DNA of 50,405 bases from Candidatus Saccharibacteria bacterium CG_4_10_14_0_2_um_filter_52_9 (GTDB taxonomy: Bacteria > Actinomycetota > Acidimicrobiia > Acidimicrobiales > RAAP-2), in NCBI GenBank assembly GCA_903970515.1, contig CAJCJA010000017.1, positions 1 through 50,405 on the forward strand, written 5' to 3'. Of this stretch, positions 1 through 8,342 are shown one piece after another. The notes beneath the pieces are model-generated. The model made no database searches. It had not been told where the DNA came from and worked only from the letters and a program-made list of their open reading frames with translations. Positions within the stretch are counted from its first letter, which is position 1. Each line of letters opens with the position of its first letter. A program made the translations under genes and the position numbers.

Positions 1-228
1 TTCTACAAGGCGTTTCCCGACAATCCTCCCTACGGGGGGCGCTTCGACGACGTCATCCCGCACCTCACCGTCGCCGACGACGCCCCCCGAAGCGTCCTCG
101 ACGACGCGCAACGCGAAGTCGTCCAAGCTCTACCCATTCAATGCTTCGCTTTCGAGTTGCTCTTGATGACGGGCAGCACCGACGTTGATTCCTGGCGGGT
201 GCGCAACCGCTTCACCCTTGGCGAGTAA
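1..228 (+). CDS. 2'-5' RNA ligase family protein, C-terminal part (5' end outside window)
   Basis: An open frame enters from the left edge and stops at TAA 226-228, leaving 75 residues. Near its start it reads PYGGRFDDVIPHLTVAD. The HLTV tetrad fits the second H-x-T/S-x motif of the 2H phosphoesterase / 2'-5' RNA ligase superfamily, and a PYGGxFDxxxPHLT context is typical of the bacterial members. The first HxTx motif and the start lie outside the window. The family acts on RNA 2',5' or cyclic phosphates, but the substrate here cannot be told. The C-terminus (WRVRNRFTLGE) looks complete. Confidence rests on one motif. Confidence 0.7.
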   Translation, partial: FYKAFPDNPPYGGRFDDVIPHLTVADDAPRSVLDDAQREVVQALPIQCFAFELLLMTGSTDVDSWRVRNRFTLGE

Positions 229-302
229 TTCGAGCGATGAGGACCGCAGTGGCACGAATAGCAGTGCGTCGAGTAGAACGGCATTGAAAAAAGAGAGCAG
301 GA

Positions 303-323
303 CGAAGCATCCGAAATGCTTCG
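303..323 (+). terminator. 8-bp perfect hairpin between the RNA ligase-like gene and the CFA synthase gene
   Basis: CGAAGCAT (303-310) and ATGCTTCG (316-323) are perfect reverse complements around a 5-nt loop. No T-run follows, so it may be a weak terminator of the upstream gene or a structure in the leader of the downstream one. It contains the in-frame ATG at 316, which argues against that codon being the real start of the synthase. Confidence 0.4.
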
Positions 324-339
324 CCATCGTGGAGGCGCC

Positions 340-1662
340 GTGAACGTCGCAACATTTGTAGCATCAATCTTCGACCACCAACTCCCCTTTCGCGTTGAGG
401 CATTCGACGGCAGTAGCGCTGAGCCAAGCATCGAGTCCTCCGCGAACGCAATCACCCTGAAGATTTTGAACAAGAACGCGCTGCAACGCTTCATCACACG
501 ACCCGGCGAACTGGGTCTCGCTCGCGCCTTCGTCGCGGGCGACATCGACATCGACGGCGACCTCGACGCCTTGTTCGAGCTCAGCGTGCCAACACTTCGT
601 CGGGTGCTCACGGCAGAGAATCTTCGAGGCCTCGCCTCGATCATCGGATCAACCGGATTTCAACGTATCGCCCCGCCACGCATCGAGGCGCGTCAGCGAG
701 GCGCGCTGCACAGCCGAGCTCGCGACAAGGACGCGATCTCGCATCACTACGACGTGTCCAATCGCTTCTACGAGATGGTGCTCGGACCTTCCATGACGTA
801 TTCGTGCGCCGTCTTTTCTTCTTCCGAGGACACGTTGGAGATCGCTCAAAAGCGCAAGGTCGACCTCGTCGCGCGAAAGCTGGCACTCGAACCAGGCATG
901 CGCCTCTTGGACGTTGGTTGTGGGTGGGGCGCAATGGCGATTCACGCGGCGAAGAACTACGGCGTGCACGTCGTGGGCGTCACATTATCCGAGCCCCAAC
1001 GCCACTACGCGAGTGAACAAGCTCGCCTCGCCGGCGTGTCGGACCTCGTCGAGTTCCGACTCCAGGACTATCGCGACGTGCACGACGGCCCCTACGACGC
1101 CATCAGTTCGATTGGCATGTCCGAACATGTGGGTCGTCGCTCTCTCGCCCCCTACGCGCAAGGCCTTTATGACCTGTTGGCCCCCGGTGGCCGCTTCCTC
1201 AATCACGCGATTGGACGACCCGTCTCGTTCGAGGAGGATCCTCAGCCAACGAAACTGTCCGAGATCAACCGGCAGACGCAAATCGCGGTGGGGATGCGCG
1301 GACCTTCAAAGATCGGGAGCCCCTTCATCGCGCGCTACGTCTTTCCTGATGGCGAGCTCCATGAGGTCGGCACCATGGTGTCGTTGTTCCAGGCGCACGG
1401 CTTTGAAGTGCGCCACCTCGAGAGTCTGCGCGAGCACTACGCGCTGACCCTTCGTCACTGGGTCGACAACTTGCTCAAGCGCTTCGATGAGGCCGTCGAA
1501 GAAGTGGGTCTCGAACGAGCTCGAGTCTGGCGGCTCTACATGGCGGGTTCCGCGGTGGGCTTCGAGCGCCACCACTTAGAGATCCACCAAGTACTTTGCG
1601 CGAAACCAGTTCGGGGCAAGAGCGGCATTCCCCTCCGAACCAACTTCGAACCTGACTTCTAG
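340..1662 (+). CDS. cfa: cyclopropane-fatty-acyl-phospholipid synthase family methyltransferase
   Basis: Predicted 440-residue SAM-dependent enzyme that methylenates unsaturated acyl chains of membrane phospholipids. The N-terminal part (about 1-130) matches the CFA family lead domain (GELGLARAFVAGDIDIDGDL). It is followed by the hallmark block HHYDVSNRFYEMVLGPSMTY near residue 140. SAM motif I is LLDVGCGWGAMAIHAA, then VGVTLSEPQ and SIGMSEHVG. I prefer GTG 340 (MNVATFVASIF) because GGAGG sits at 331-335. The in-frame ATG 316 lies inside a hairpin without a ribosome-binding site. Known family members use a bicarbonate ligand; I did not map those residues. It stands alone, with no desaturase or flavoprotein partner beside it. 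Tuberculostearate-type or mycolate-type roles cannot be excluded. Confidence 0.88.
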   Translation: MNVATFVASIFDHQLPFRVEAFDGSSAEPSIESSANAITLKILNKNALQRFITRPGELGLARAFVAGDIDIDGDLDALFELSVPTLRRVLTAENLRGLASIIGSTGFQRIAPPRIEARQRGALHSRARDKDAISHHYDVSNRFYEMVLGPSMTYSCAVFSSSEDTLEIAQKRKVDLVARKLALEPGMRLLDVGCGWGAMAIHAAKNYGVHVVGVTLSEPQRHYASEQARLAGVSDLVEFRLQDYRDVHDGPYDAISSIGMSEHVGRRSLAPYAQGLYDLLAPGGRFLNHAIGRPVSFEEDPQPTKLSEINRQTQIAVGMRGPSKIGSPFIARYVFPDGELHEVGTMVSLFQAHGFEVRHLESLREHYALTLRHWVDNLLKRFDEAVEEVGLERARVWRLYMAGSAVGFERHHLEIHQVLCAKPVRGKSGIPLRTNFEPDF

Positions 1663-1699
1663 GGTCGCACGTCGCCCCAGTCAATGGGCGACGTCGCGT

Positions 1700-1705
1700 T
1701 AGCGT
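1700..1705 (+). promoter_or_regulatory. -10-like hexamer TAGCGT for a leaderless GNAT gene
   Basis: TAGCGT lies 6 nt before ATG 1712. No Shine-Dalgarno sequence precedes the ATG, and transcription would begin at about the start codon. The same spacing recurs at many genes in the window. Confidence 0.5.
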
Positions 1706-1711
1706 GGGCGG

Positions 1712-2221
1712 ATGACGCTTCACCTGCGACCGTTGGACGTCGACGACGAAGTCGCAGCGACGGCGGCGCACGTCGCGATGCAACCCGATGACTTCACGTT
1801 CCTTCTCTGGCGCGAGCACGCAGCCGAGTGGCATGACTACGTGCATCTACTGAGCGAACAACGACGTGGCCTTAGTCTCTCGGTCGCGATGGTTCCCGCC
1901 GCCTTTCTCGTCGCCGACGTCGACGGCGAGATCGTCGGTCGCGTGTCGGTACGCTTTCGCCTGAACCGTTTCCTCATGGACTTCGGAGGACATATTGGCT
2001 ACGGGGTGCTACCGCAGTTTCGTCGACGCGGTTACGCCACCGAAATCCTTCGTCAAGCACTGATCATCGCACGCAGCGAAGGTCTCACTTCGATACTCAT
2101 CACGTGCGACGACGACAACGTCGCCTCGCGAGGCGTCATCGAAGCGAACGGCGGCGTCTTCGAAGCCCTCGGGCCTTCGCATGACGGCACGCACCAGCTA
2201 CGTCGTTACTGGATCACCTAG
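1712..2221 (+). CDS. GNAT family N-acetyltransferase
   Basis: 169 residues, the usual size of a single GNAT domain. The acetyl-CoA pyrophosphate-binding loop is visible as YGVLPQFRRRGYATEIL (about residues 95-111), fitting the R/Q-x-x-G-x-G/A motif A. A later segment, DDDNVASRGVIEANGGVFE, is the usual motif B region (N-x-x-S). The family transfers an acetyl group from acetyl-CoA to an amine, but the acceptor cannot be read from sequence. It probably has its own promoter (TAGCGT 6 nt before the ATG). Its stop is 6 nt from the stop of the convergent kinase-like gene. Confidence 0.82.
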   Translation: MTLHLRPLDVDDEVAATAAHVAMQPDDFTFLLWREHAAEWHDYVHLLSEQRRGLSLSVAMVPAAFLVADVDGEIVGRVSVRFRLNRFLMDFGGHIGYGVLPQFRRRGYATEILRQALIIARSEGLTSILITCDDDNVASRGVIEANGGVFEALGPSHDGTHQLRRYWIT

Positions 2222-2227
2222 CGACGT

Positions 2228-2731
2228 CTAGGCGAGCAGCGTCGACATGAACGAATCGGCGTCGGCGCCGGATTCGATCTTGATCACCGTGAGCGAAGAC
2301 GCGTATCGAGCGAGTGCCTCGTCGATCTTGGGTTTCACGTCCCTCGGGAACTGAAAGATGAAACGAATGAACGTCGGATCGAAACGCTCGGGGCAACCAT
2401 CGGCTTGGACGTCGCGTCCGAAGTTACTGAGACTTCGAAAAATAGCTCGGCAGAGGCAACGCCACCGCGATATCTCAAAGACGATGACCGTGTCCGCGCG
2501 TTCGAAACGCAGGTCGAGCGTGTGAAGGTACGTGCCGTCCACGATCCAGGTCTCGCCGGACAAAAGTTCGCTTTGTCGCTTAACCCACTCGTCCTGGGGT
2601 GTCTCGATCCAGCCCGGCTGCCAGTAATGACGGTCGAGATGTATCACCGGCTTCCCCGTTCGTCGGCCCAACTCCTTGGCCATGGTGGTCTTGCCTGAGC
2701 CGGGCGAACCAACGATTGCGACCCGGTCCAT
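2228..2731 (-). CDS. small P-loop NTPase / nucleotide-kinase-like protein (topology-modulation-protein/FlaR type)
   Basis: A 167-residue cytosolic protein that starts directly with a Walker A loop, VAIVGSPGSGKTTMAKELG. HLDRHYWQPGW and the later ETWIVDGTY block are the layout of the adenylate-kinase-like family often labelled topology modulation protein or FlaR-like. WRCLCRAIFRSLSNFGR resembles an LID-type arginine-rich segment. ATG 2731 is taken as the start because it puts the beta-strand and P-loop at the very N-terminus, as usual. A GTG two codons upstream (2737) is possible. The physiological substrate of the family is unclear. Confidence 0.75.
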   Translation of the reverse strand: MDRVAIVGSPGSGKTTMAKELGRRTGKPVIHLDRHYWQPGWIETPQDEWVKRQSELLSGETWIVDGTYLHTLDLRFERADTVIVFEISRWRCLCRAIFRSLSNFGRDVQADGCPERFDPTFIRFIFQFPRDVKPKIDEALARYASSLTVIKIESGADADSFMSTLLA

Positions 2732-2802
2732 ATGCACGAATGTCTAGCATTCTGGATCTTGATCGACTTGTGTTCGCAGCGTCTGGCTGACAGGCTTTTG
2801 AC

Positions 2803-3282
2803 ATGAAGAACGAACGTCTCGAGGTGCAGCGCACCATTCATGCCAGTCCCGCCAGAATCTTCTCCATTCTGCGTAGCCCTTCGGGGCACGTCGCCATCGA
2901 CAGCTCGGGGATGTTGATGGCGGCCGAAGGCGAGGACGTCACCAAAGTGGGTGATGAGTTCATCGTGCACATGGATCGAGAGGCCCTCAACGACTACCCA
3001 CTCGGAAAGTACGACGTGAAGATCACGTTCACCACCTACGAGGAGAACCGCGCCATCGCGTGGAACGTGGCGGGCGTCACGCGCGGGACCATGGGACACG
3101 TGTACGGCTACACACTCGAGCCCGTTTCCGAAGGCACGCTCGTCACTTCATACTACGACTGGTCTGGCGCGGAACAGAAGTGGAAGGACGCCGACATCTT
3201 TCCCATCATTCCCGAATCCTCCCTTCGCGCGACGCTCGGTATCCTGGCGCGCACCGTCGAGGCGAGCGCGCCAACGTCGTAA
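2803..3282 (+). CDS. SRPBCC family protein (polyketide-cyclase/START-like fold)
   Basis: 159 residues. The opening, VQRTIHASPARIFSILRSPSGHVAID, is the standard start of SRPBCC small-ligand-binding domains. The remainder shows alternating strands and a C-terminal helix (SSLRATLGILARTVE) that closes the cavity. GHVYGYTLEPVSEGTLVTSYYDW is also typical. The fold binds hydrophobic small molecules or acts as a cyclase or aromatase; no catalytic role can be assigned. Only a weak ribosome-binding site is seen, and a TAGCAT hexamer 50 nt upstream may be its promoter. Its stop is 10 nt from that of the convergent methyltransferase. Confidence 0.75.
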   Translation: MKNERLEVQRTIHASPARIFSILRSPSGHVAIDSSGMLMAAEGEDVTKVGDEFIVHMDREALNDYPLGKYDVKITFTTYEENRAIAWNVAGVTRGTMGHVYGYTLEPVSEGTLVTSYYDWSGAEQKWKDADIFPIIPESSLRATLGILARTVEASAPTS

Positions 3283-3292
3283 CGAAACTCGC

Positions 3293-4111
3293 TCAGGGAC
3301 GTCGCGCGCAGTACGTCGTCGTCACGTAGGGCAGCTCGAACGATTCGTCAAAGTCCTTGATGATCTCGTCGACGCCTCGAAGGATGCGATCTTGCTCACT
3401 TTCGTCCAACACGGCGATATAACTCGTGCTGAGCACTCGTTGGTGTAATGACGCGCGGTCCATCATTTGTGAGTGCTTGAAAACTTTTCTTTCGACGTCG
3501 AGGAAACCACCCGACGCGACGACTGGAGCGAAATCCGTCGCCATGTCGTAGGGCCTTTGTTGATGCCAGAGGATGGCGTGGCTCAATTCGTCGACCCAGC
3601 TGACCGATTCGTCGCGCTCATTCCAGAGGAGGCCAAGACCGCCGCCCGGAGCCAACACGCGCGCGAACTCGGCCAGTGCCACTCCGGCGTCGAACCAATG
3701 AAAGGCCTGCGCGACGGTGAGGGCGTCGAAAGAGCCGTCCTCGAATGCGAGGTGCTCGGCAACGCCCTCGACGACTCGCAGCGACGGGAGTTGCCTCGCG
3801 AATTCCTCTCGCATGCCCTCGCTAGGTTCGACTGCGAGGACGTGACTCGTGAACGCGAGCAGCTCTTTGGTGAAGAGTCCGGTACCGGCGGCGACGTCCA
3901 ATACCCGTGACGCCGCGTTGATTCTGAGACGCTCGACGAGGTAGGCGACTGCGTCGAAGGGATACCCGGGACGGGCCGACTGGTAGCGACTCCCGTCGGC
4001 GAACCCTCTGATGCCAATCTCGCCCTCTCGGTCATCGACCACGACGACGTCGTTTCTCGCCCACGGTGCCTCAGCATAGAGTCGCTCTTCGACGTGAGAT
4101 CGGGGCTTCAT
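3293..4111 (-). CDS. class I SAM-dependent methyltransferase (Methyltransf_11 type)
   Basis: About 272 residues. The core begins at FADGSRYQSARPGYP. SAM motif I is VLDVAAGTGLFTKELL, with VLAVEPSEGM as motif II, FDALTVAQAFHWFD as motif IV, and LAPGGGLGLLWNERDE as post-motif. These fit the ubiquinone/menaquinone-type small-molecule methyltransferase group. The frame stays open upstream to 4201, but that part overlaps the divergent methyltransferase gene, so I end it at ATG 4111. The first 45 residues are poorly conserved-looking and the true start could be further in. The substrate is unknown. Confidence 0.78.
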   Translation of the reverse strand: MKPRSHVEERLYAEAPWARNDVVVVDDREGEIGIRGFADGSRYQSARPGYPFDAVAYLVERLRINAASRVLDVAAGTGLFTKELLAFTSHVLAVEPSEGMREEFARQLPSLRVVEGVAEHLAFEDGSFDALTVAQAFHWFDAGVALAEFARVLAPGGGLGLLWNERDESVSWVDELSHAILWHQQRPYDMATDFAPVVASGGFLDVERKVFKHSQMMDRASLHQRVLSTSYIAVLDESEQDRILRGVDEIIKDFDESFELPYVTTTYCARRP

Positions 4112-4129
4112 CGCGCGAAGCGTGCTCGG

Positions 4130-4135
4130 TAGTCT
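4130..4135 (+). promoter_or_regulatory. -10-like hexamer TAGTCT for a leaderless methyltransferase gene
   Basis: TAGTCT is 7 nt before ATG 4143, with no Shine-Dalgarno sequence between. It supports the start at 4143 rather than the in-frame TTG at 4122. Confidence 0.45.
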
Positions 4136-4142
4136 TGGCGAC

Positions 4143-4946
4143 ATGGACCGACGTCTCAAAGCGAATCGTGAGAACTGGAACGACCGCGTCAGCATCCACA
4201 CGCAAAGCGATTTCTACGACGTCGAGGGTTGGTTGCGGCGCTCTCCCGGTCCCGCGCCCAGAGAGGTGGCACTCATTGGTGACGTAAAGGGAAAGACACT
4301 CGTGCAGTTGCAGTGCCACTTCGGCCAAGAGACGCTGCAGTGGGTGAGGGCAGGCGCTCGGGTCACGGGTGTCGACTTCTCGCCCGCGGCGATTGAGGCC
4401 GCGACGGAGTTGTCCAAGAGCGCCGGACTCGATGATCGCTCGCGATTCGTGTGTTCGAACGTCTATGACGCCGGCGAAAACCTAGGAGGCGAGCAGTTCG
4501 ACGTCGTCTACGTGACGATCGGGTCACTGTGTTGGCTTCCCGAACTGCGCCCGTGGGCGAAGGTCGTCGCTGAATTGCTCGCGCCGGGAGGCCAGTTCTA
4601 TCTCTTCGAGGTGCATCCGTTCACGAATAGCTTCGACTCAGACGGCGTGCACCTGTTGTACGACTACTTCGAGGAGCCCAGCGCACCGCAGATCTGGGAT
4701 AGCGACACCACCTACACCGACGGCGGCGCGGTGGCGCACCCGCGCAGTTATCAATGGAATCACTCGTTGTCCGAGATCGTCCAGTCACTTATCGACGAGG
4801 GTCTTCGCATCGACACGCTCATCGAACACGACTGGACGGTGTTCCAGCAGTTCCCCTGGCTCGAGAAAGACGGCGAGGGTCTCTTCCAGATCCCGCTCGG
4901 CTATCCCCGCCTACCCCTCATGTTCACGTTGCATGCGCGCATCTAA
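4143..4946 (+). CDS. class I SAM-dependent methyltransferase with QCHFGQ-type motif I
   Basis: 267 residues starting MDRRLKANRENWNDRVSIH. The SAM site is the variant LVQLQCHFGQETLQWVRAGA followed by VTGVDFSPAAIEAA. The usual D-x-G-x-G-x-G is replaced by QCHFGQ, which is normal in this actinobacterial and proteobacterial subfamily. LLAPGGQFYLFEVHPF is the later conserved strand. The C-terminus (EHDWTVFQQFPWLEKDGEG, then LPLMFTLHARI) also matches the subfamily. It is divergent from another methyltransferase, but the two are not close paralogues. The substrate is unknown. Confidence 0.8.
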   Translation: MDRRLKANRENWNDRVSIHTQSDFYDVEGWLRRSPGPAPREVALIGDVKGKTLVQLQCHFGQETLQWVRAGARVTGVDFSPAAIEAATELSKSAGLDDRSRFVCSNVYDAGENLGGEQFDVVYVTIGSLCWLPELRPWAKVVAELLAPGGQFYLFEVHPFTNSFDSDGVHLLYDYFEEPSAPQIWDSDTTYTDGGAVAHPRSYQWNHSLSEIVQSLIDEGLRIDTLIEHDWTVFQQFPWLEKDGEGLFQIPLGYPRLPLMFTLHARI

Positions 4947-4998
4947 TTCGACACGCTGCGCGGGCGCCGCCTCGCTGAGGACACGTGCGCAACGCGGA

Positions 4999-6798
4999 CT
5001 ACGAGCGAGTGTCGGGAGTGGCGTCGGTGAGTTCTGCCGCGACGCCGGTGCCGGCAGCACCCACGCCCGCTTCGGCCATCGCGACGTCACTCACGCTGGC
5101 GAGACCCTCCTCGTCCTCGGCGCTGGTCGTAAGCACGTGACGTTGGACACCGGCGCCACGCATCCAACTAAAGATCGCCGCTAAGAAGCACATTCCCGCC
5201 GCGGCCAGGAAGGCGAGGTGCAGGCCCTTCGCGAACGGCTGGGCGATCAGCCCGGGGAAGAAACCCCGACCGAGCAACACGCTCGCGTGCACGCCTGGTT
5301 GCGCGAGGATGTGCGCGCCGAGCAAGGTCTGGATGGGGTTGATACCGAGGAACGCGGAGAACAGACTGCCGATCGCGGGGATGTGCGAGATCGCGGTCGC
5401 CTGGGCGAGGGGAACGCCCTGCGACGTAAGACCGTGTAGCAACGAATGTGGGAGCGACGACGCGAGGCCCAGGGTGATGACCGTGAAGAAGAACCCAATC
5501 GACAACACGCTCGCGGAATTCTGGAACGTGTTGAGCATCGCGCCGCCGGCGCCTCGCTGGTTCGCGGGTAGCGAGTTCATGACCGCGCTCGTGTTGGGAG
5601 CGGCGAACAGTCCCATCGAGAGACCGACGAGCAGCAGCAGCAGCGCGAAGATCGCGTAGGGGAAGTTAATGGGAATCGCCTGGAGGCCTATGAAACTTAT
5701 GCCGGTCAACACGAGTCCGAGCGTCGCGAAGTTTCGAGCGCCGTGACGGTCGGCTAACCGACCGGCGACGGGGCCCGCGATGAAGAAGCCAATCGTGAGC
5801 GGGACCATATAGATACCGGCCCACAAGGGCGTTCGAGCGAAGGAATAGCCGTGCTCGGGAAGCCAAATTCCCTGCAGCCAAATGATCAACATGAATTGCA
5901 GCCCACCGCGGGCGAGACCTAGCAGCAGACCCGCAATGTTGCCCATGGCGAAGCCTCGGCTATGGAAGAGGTGCAGTTGAAACATCGGTTCTTCCACGTG
6001 AAACTCGATCGCGACGAACGCTCCGAGTATGGCGATCCCCCCGAAGATGCACGACAACACGAACGGACTGGTCCAACCCATGGCGTGACCCCCGTAGGGC
6101 TGGAGTCCGTAGACAATGCCGGTGAGCACCGCGATGAGACCAATCGCGAAGCTGAAGTTGCCGAGCCAGTCAATCGACGCCTTGGTGCGAATACCGTTGT
6201 CGCGCAATTTCAATGCGGCCCACACGGTACCGAACAACCCCACGGGCACCGACACAAGAAAGACCAAACGCCACTCAATCGGTGCGAGCAACCCACCAAG
6301 GATCAAACCAATGAACGCCCCTCCAATGGCCGCGACACCGTTGATTCCAAGTGCGAAGCCTCGCTCATCGGGTGGAAAGGCGTCGGTGATGATGGCGTTC
6401 GAATTCGCGAAGAGGAACGCTCCTCCCACGCCTTGACCCACGCGCATGATGATGATCCACAGCGCCGCACCCGGTCCGGTCATCCAAGTCACGGCGAGAA
6501 GGATTGAGAACACGGTGAAGACGGCGAAGCCCAACGTATACATACGCACACGCCCGAAGATGTCCCCCACACGGCCCAGACTCACGACGAGGACCGAGGT
6601 GACGAGGAGGAATCCCATCAAGATCCATAGGAAGTAGGGCTCGTTTTGCGACGACAGCGGATTCAGGTGGATGCCGCGAAAAATATTGGGCAGCGCAATC
6701 AGAAGGATCGATCCGTTAATCGTCGCCATCAAGATGCCCATCGTGGTGTTCGAGAGGGCAATCCATTTGTATCGTTCGGGGTGCAAGGTGGTGGGCAT
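4999..6798 (-). CDS. MFS transporter, DHA2 (EmrB/QacA) family drug exporter
   Basis: 599 residues with about 14 hydrophobic segments, the DHA2 size class. [19 protein letters not shown] followed by IFGRVRMY is MFS motif [22 protein letters not shown] is a motif-B/C-like stretch, and [19 protein letters not shown] fits the antiporter motif. The C-terminal 40 residues are hydrophilic. The start is ATG 6798 with GGAG about 6 nt upstream. It is transcribed away from the MarR gene, and the 73-bp gap holds a perfect 9-bp-arm palindrome. This is a classical regulator-pump pair, so substrate-induced efflux of a toxic compound is the likely role. Confidence 0.87.
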   Translation of the reverse strand: MPTTLHPERYKWIALSNTTMGILMATINGSILLIALPNIFRGIHLNPLSSQNEPYFLWILMGFLLVTSVLVVSLGRVGDIFGRVRMYTLGFAVFTVFSILLAVTWMTGPGAALWIIIMRVGQGVGGAFLFANSNAIITDAFPPDERGFALGINGVAAIGGAFIGLILGGLLAPIEWRLVFLVSVPVGLFGTVWAALKLRDNGIRTKASIDWLGNFSFAIGLIAVLTGIVYGLQPYGGHAMGWTSPFVLSCIFGGIAILGAFVAIEFHVEEPMFQLHLFHSRGFAMGNIAGLLLGLARGGLQFMLIIWLQGIWLPEHGYSFARTPLWAGIYMVPLTIGFFIAGPVAGRLADRHGARNFATLGLVLTGISFIGLQAIPINFPYAIFALLLLLVGLSMGLFAAPNTSAVMNSLPANQRGAGGAMLNTFQNSASVLSIGFFFTVITLGLASSLPHSLLHGLTSQGVPLAQATAISHIPAIGSLFSAFLGINPIQTLLGAHILAQPGVHASVLLGRGFFPGLIAQPFAKGLHLAFLAAAGMCFLAAIFSWMRGAGVQRHVLTTSAEDEEGLASVSDVAMAEAGVGAAGTGVAAELTDATPDTRS

Positions 6799-6837
6799 GA
6801 AATCTCCGAGAGGAACGTAAGAATCGAGGACAATTAT

Positions 6838-6861
6838 TACTTAGTTGATACTAACTAAGTA
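6838..6861. promoter_or_regulatory. MarR-type operator: palindrome with 9-bp arms
   Basis: TACTTAGTT (6838-6846) and AACTAAGTA (6853-6861) are perfect reverse complements around GATACT. The site lies between the divergent pump and MarR genes and overlaps the regulator's TATAAT box. Bound protein would therefore block marR transcription and probably the pump promoter (TAATAAT on the minus strand, 6833-6839). Confidence 0.8.
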
Positions 6862-6865
6862 TAAT
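6860..6865 (+). promoter_or_regulatory. consensus -10 box TATAAT of the MarR gene
   Basis: A perfect TATAAT lies 6 nt before GTG 6872 and overlaps the right end of the operator. Transcription would start at about the GTG, giving a leaderless mRNA. Confidence 0.7.
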
Positions 6866-6871
6866 GGCAAC

Positions 6872-7336
6872 GTGGCCAGCGCGCGGACCAAAAATGAGAG
6901 GACGGAAACGTCGGACTACGCCCACGCCGCCGCGCTTCGCCTCGCGGTCGTGCGGATCTACCGGGCCCTTCGTATCCACGCGGACCGCAAGATCACGCCG
7001 TCGCAAGTATCGGCCCTCGCCCGGATCGAGAGAGAAGGCACCGTGCGAGTAGGCGTCCTCGCCCAATTGGAAGGCATCTCGCCCGCGTCGATGAGCAAAA
7101 TCGTCGACAGCCTCGAACAGCTCGAACTCGTCGACCGGGTACCCGACTCTCTTGATGGTCGCGCGAGCGTGATCCAGCTCAGTACCGGCGGACTCGAGTT
7201 CTTCTTCGAGATCCGTTCGGCGAGTACCGAGGCGCTCGAGGTGGTCATTTCGTCGTTGAGCGACGACGAGCGACTGCTGCTAGAACAATCGCTTCCAATT
7301 CTCGAGAAGATTTCAGAGACGTTGCAAGTGAAGTGA
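6872..7336 (+). CDS. MarR family transcriptional regulator
   Basis: 154 residues with a winged helix-turn-helix. ITPSQVSALARIEREGTVRVG and LAQLEGISPASMSKIVDSLE give the recognition helix. LELVDRVPDSLDGRASVIQLS is the wing with the D-x-R-A signature. Terminal helices provide dimerisation. The GTG at 6872 (MASARTKNERTE) is preferred over the TTG at 6845, because the latter lies inside the operator and upstream of the -10 box. It probably represses itself and the divergent DHA2 pump, with release by a pump substrate. A 10-bp hairpin follows the stop codon. Confidence 0.88.
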   Translation: MASARTKNERTETSDYAHAAALRLAVVRIYRALRIHADRKITPSQVSALARIEREGTVRVGVLAQLEGISPASMSKIVDSLEQLELVDRVPDSLDGRASVIQLSTGGLEFFFEIRSASTEALEVVISSLSDDERLLLEQSLPILEKISETLQVK

Positions 7337-7338
7337 CG

Positions 7339-7366
7339 CTCACGACAACTCTTTGCTTGTCGTGAG
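7339..7366 (+). terminator. hairpin terminator after the MarR gene
   Basis: CTCACGACAA (7339-7348) pairs perfectly with TTGTCGTGAG (7357-7366) around an 8-nt loop, starting 3 nt after the MarR stop. There is no U-tract, so it could be an intrinsic terminator of the actinobacterial U-poor type or simply an mRNA 3' end stabiliser. Confidence 0.6.
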
Positions 7367-7426
7367 ATCGCGCAGCGCATGGATGAGCGAAGCAACGAAT
7401 TCTCTGTTGAAGGTGCGTGCCTTCGT

Positions 7427-7921
7427 TCAACTATTTGCTTGGCGGCGAAAGCGATGCGTCGGTGCGATACGGACCAGCGCGTTGTAGGTGACGAGCGCGA
7501 TCGCGAGGTGCATGCACATCAAGACAGCAACCCCCTTCGCAGGTTGTCCCTGGTGCAAGATATATATGTCGGGTGCGAGTAACACGATCGTGACCACGAT
7601 GGCCATGCGCAAGAACAACCAACGAGGCAGCGATGAGACGCGCGTCACGACGGGCCACGCGATGCAGGCAATGACGACGCCGATCAGCGTCAGTTTCGAG
7701 TAATCAGAAAACCGAAAGTGGCCGTAGTGCTTCACTGACGGAAACACCCGCATCCCAATCGCCACGAGCACGATATCGGCGACGAGCGATCCCACGATCG
7801 CGACCAAGGAGGCGAGCACGACTTCACCGTTATGCGGCGGCCGAGGCGGCTCAAAAACCACGTGGAAATAACGCAAGATCGGCCGGAGGAACTTCGGGAA
7901 GCCCTCAATTTTCAAATTCAT
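7427..7921 (-). CDS. hypothetical membrane protein, four predicted helices
   Basis: 164 residues. Hydrophobic segments are at about 38-58 (VVLASLVAIVGSLVADIVLV), 78-97 (LTLIGVVIACIAWPVV), 105-120 (LFLRMAIVVTIVLLAPDIYI) and 128-150 (VAVLMCMHLAIALVTYNALV). Short charged tails flank them. The four-helix layout with an M-x-x-H in helix 4 resembles small uncharacterised actinobacterial membrane families such as DUF6069, but I cannot confirm that. ATG 7921 is preceded by GAGGAAC as a ribosome-binding site. Function is unknown. Confidence 0.7.
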   Translation of the reverse strand: MNLKIEGFPKFLRPILRYFHVVFEPPRPPHNGEVVLASLVAIVGSLVADIVLVAIGMRVFPSVKHYGHFRFSDYSKLTLIGVVIACIAWPVVTRVSSLPRWLFLRMAIVVTIVLLAPDIYILHQGQPAKGVAVLMCMHLAIALVTYNALVRIAPTHRFRRQANS

Positions 7922-7938
7922 TCCAAGGTTCCTCGAGC

Positions 7939-7948
7939 AACAATTGTT
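7939..7948. promoter_or_regulatory. 10-bp palindrome AACAATTGTT upstream of the membrane-protein gene
   Basis: A perfect palindrome 18 nt before ATG 7921, in an A+T-rich stretch (7940-7990) that also holds TATATTTA. It may be an operator in the leader, or chance. Confidence 0.3.
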
Positions 7949-7997
7949 TCGACAGTAAATATATTTTAGTTACTCGAACGATCCGATTAGATTCGCG

Positions 7998-8258
7998 TCA
8001 TTCCTCCAGCAACGTGTCTTCGAGGAAGGTGCGAAGTTGACGCCCCATCTCACGCGGATTCCCCGATATCTCGCCAATCACTTCGCCCTCGATGTCGGTG
8101 TTGTCACCCGGTCGGTAGAGCGACACGCGCATACCTTTGCCTGCCCGAATTGCGCTGATCACCCACGGCGAGCCAATTGAGCCGGAGTCCTTCGTGGCCA
8201 TGATCTGACCGGAGCGTCCAAGGCCAATGCTCCAACCTGGTGAGCGAGCAGCATCCAT
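7998..8258 (-). CDS. hypothetical protein
   Basis: 86 residues, starting MDAARSPGWSIGLGRSGQIM. No family is recognised. The middle (VSLYRPGDNTDIEGEVIGEI) looks like beta-strands, and the C-terminus (REMGRQLRTFLEDTLLEE) like an amphipathic acidic helix. A GTG one codon upstream (8261) is equally possible. No clear ribosome-binding site or -10 box is seen, and the next gene upstream is a minus-strand SRPBCC gene starting 540 nt away. It fills an otherwise empty stretch, which favours a real gene. Function cannot be given. Confidence 0.5.
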   Translation of the reverse strand: MDAARSPGWSIGLGRSGQIMATKDSGSIGSPWVISAIRAGKGMRVSLYRPGDNTDIEGEVIGEISGNPREMGRQLRTFLEDTLLEE

Positions 8259-8342
8259 CACCCGTTGCGTTTCGCCGCCGCTTGAGAATCCAGAAGATTT
8301 TGCGATACCTGAGCCTACGACCGCGCTGTCACATCTATCGCG

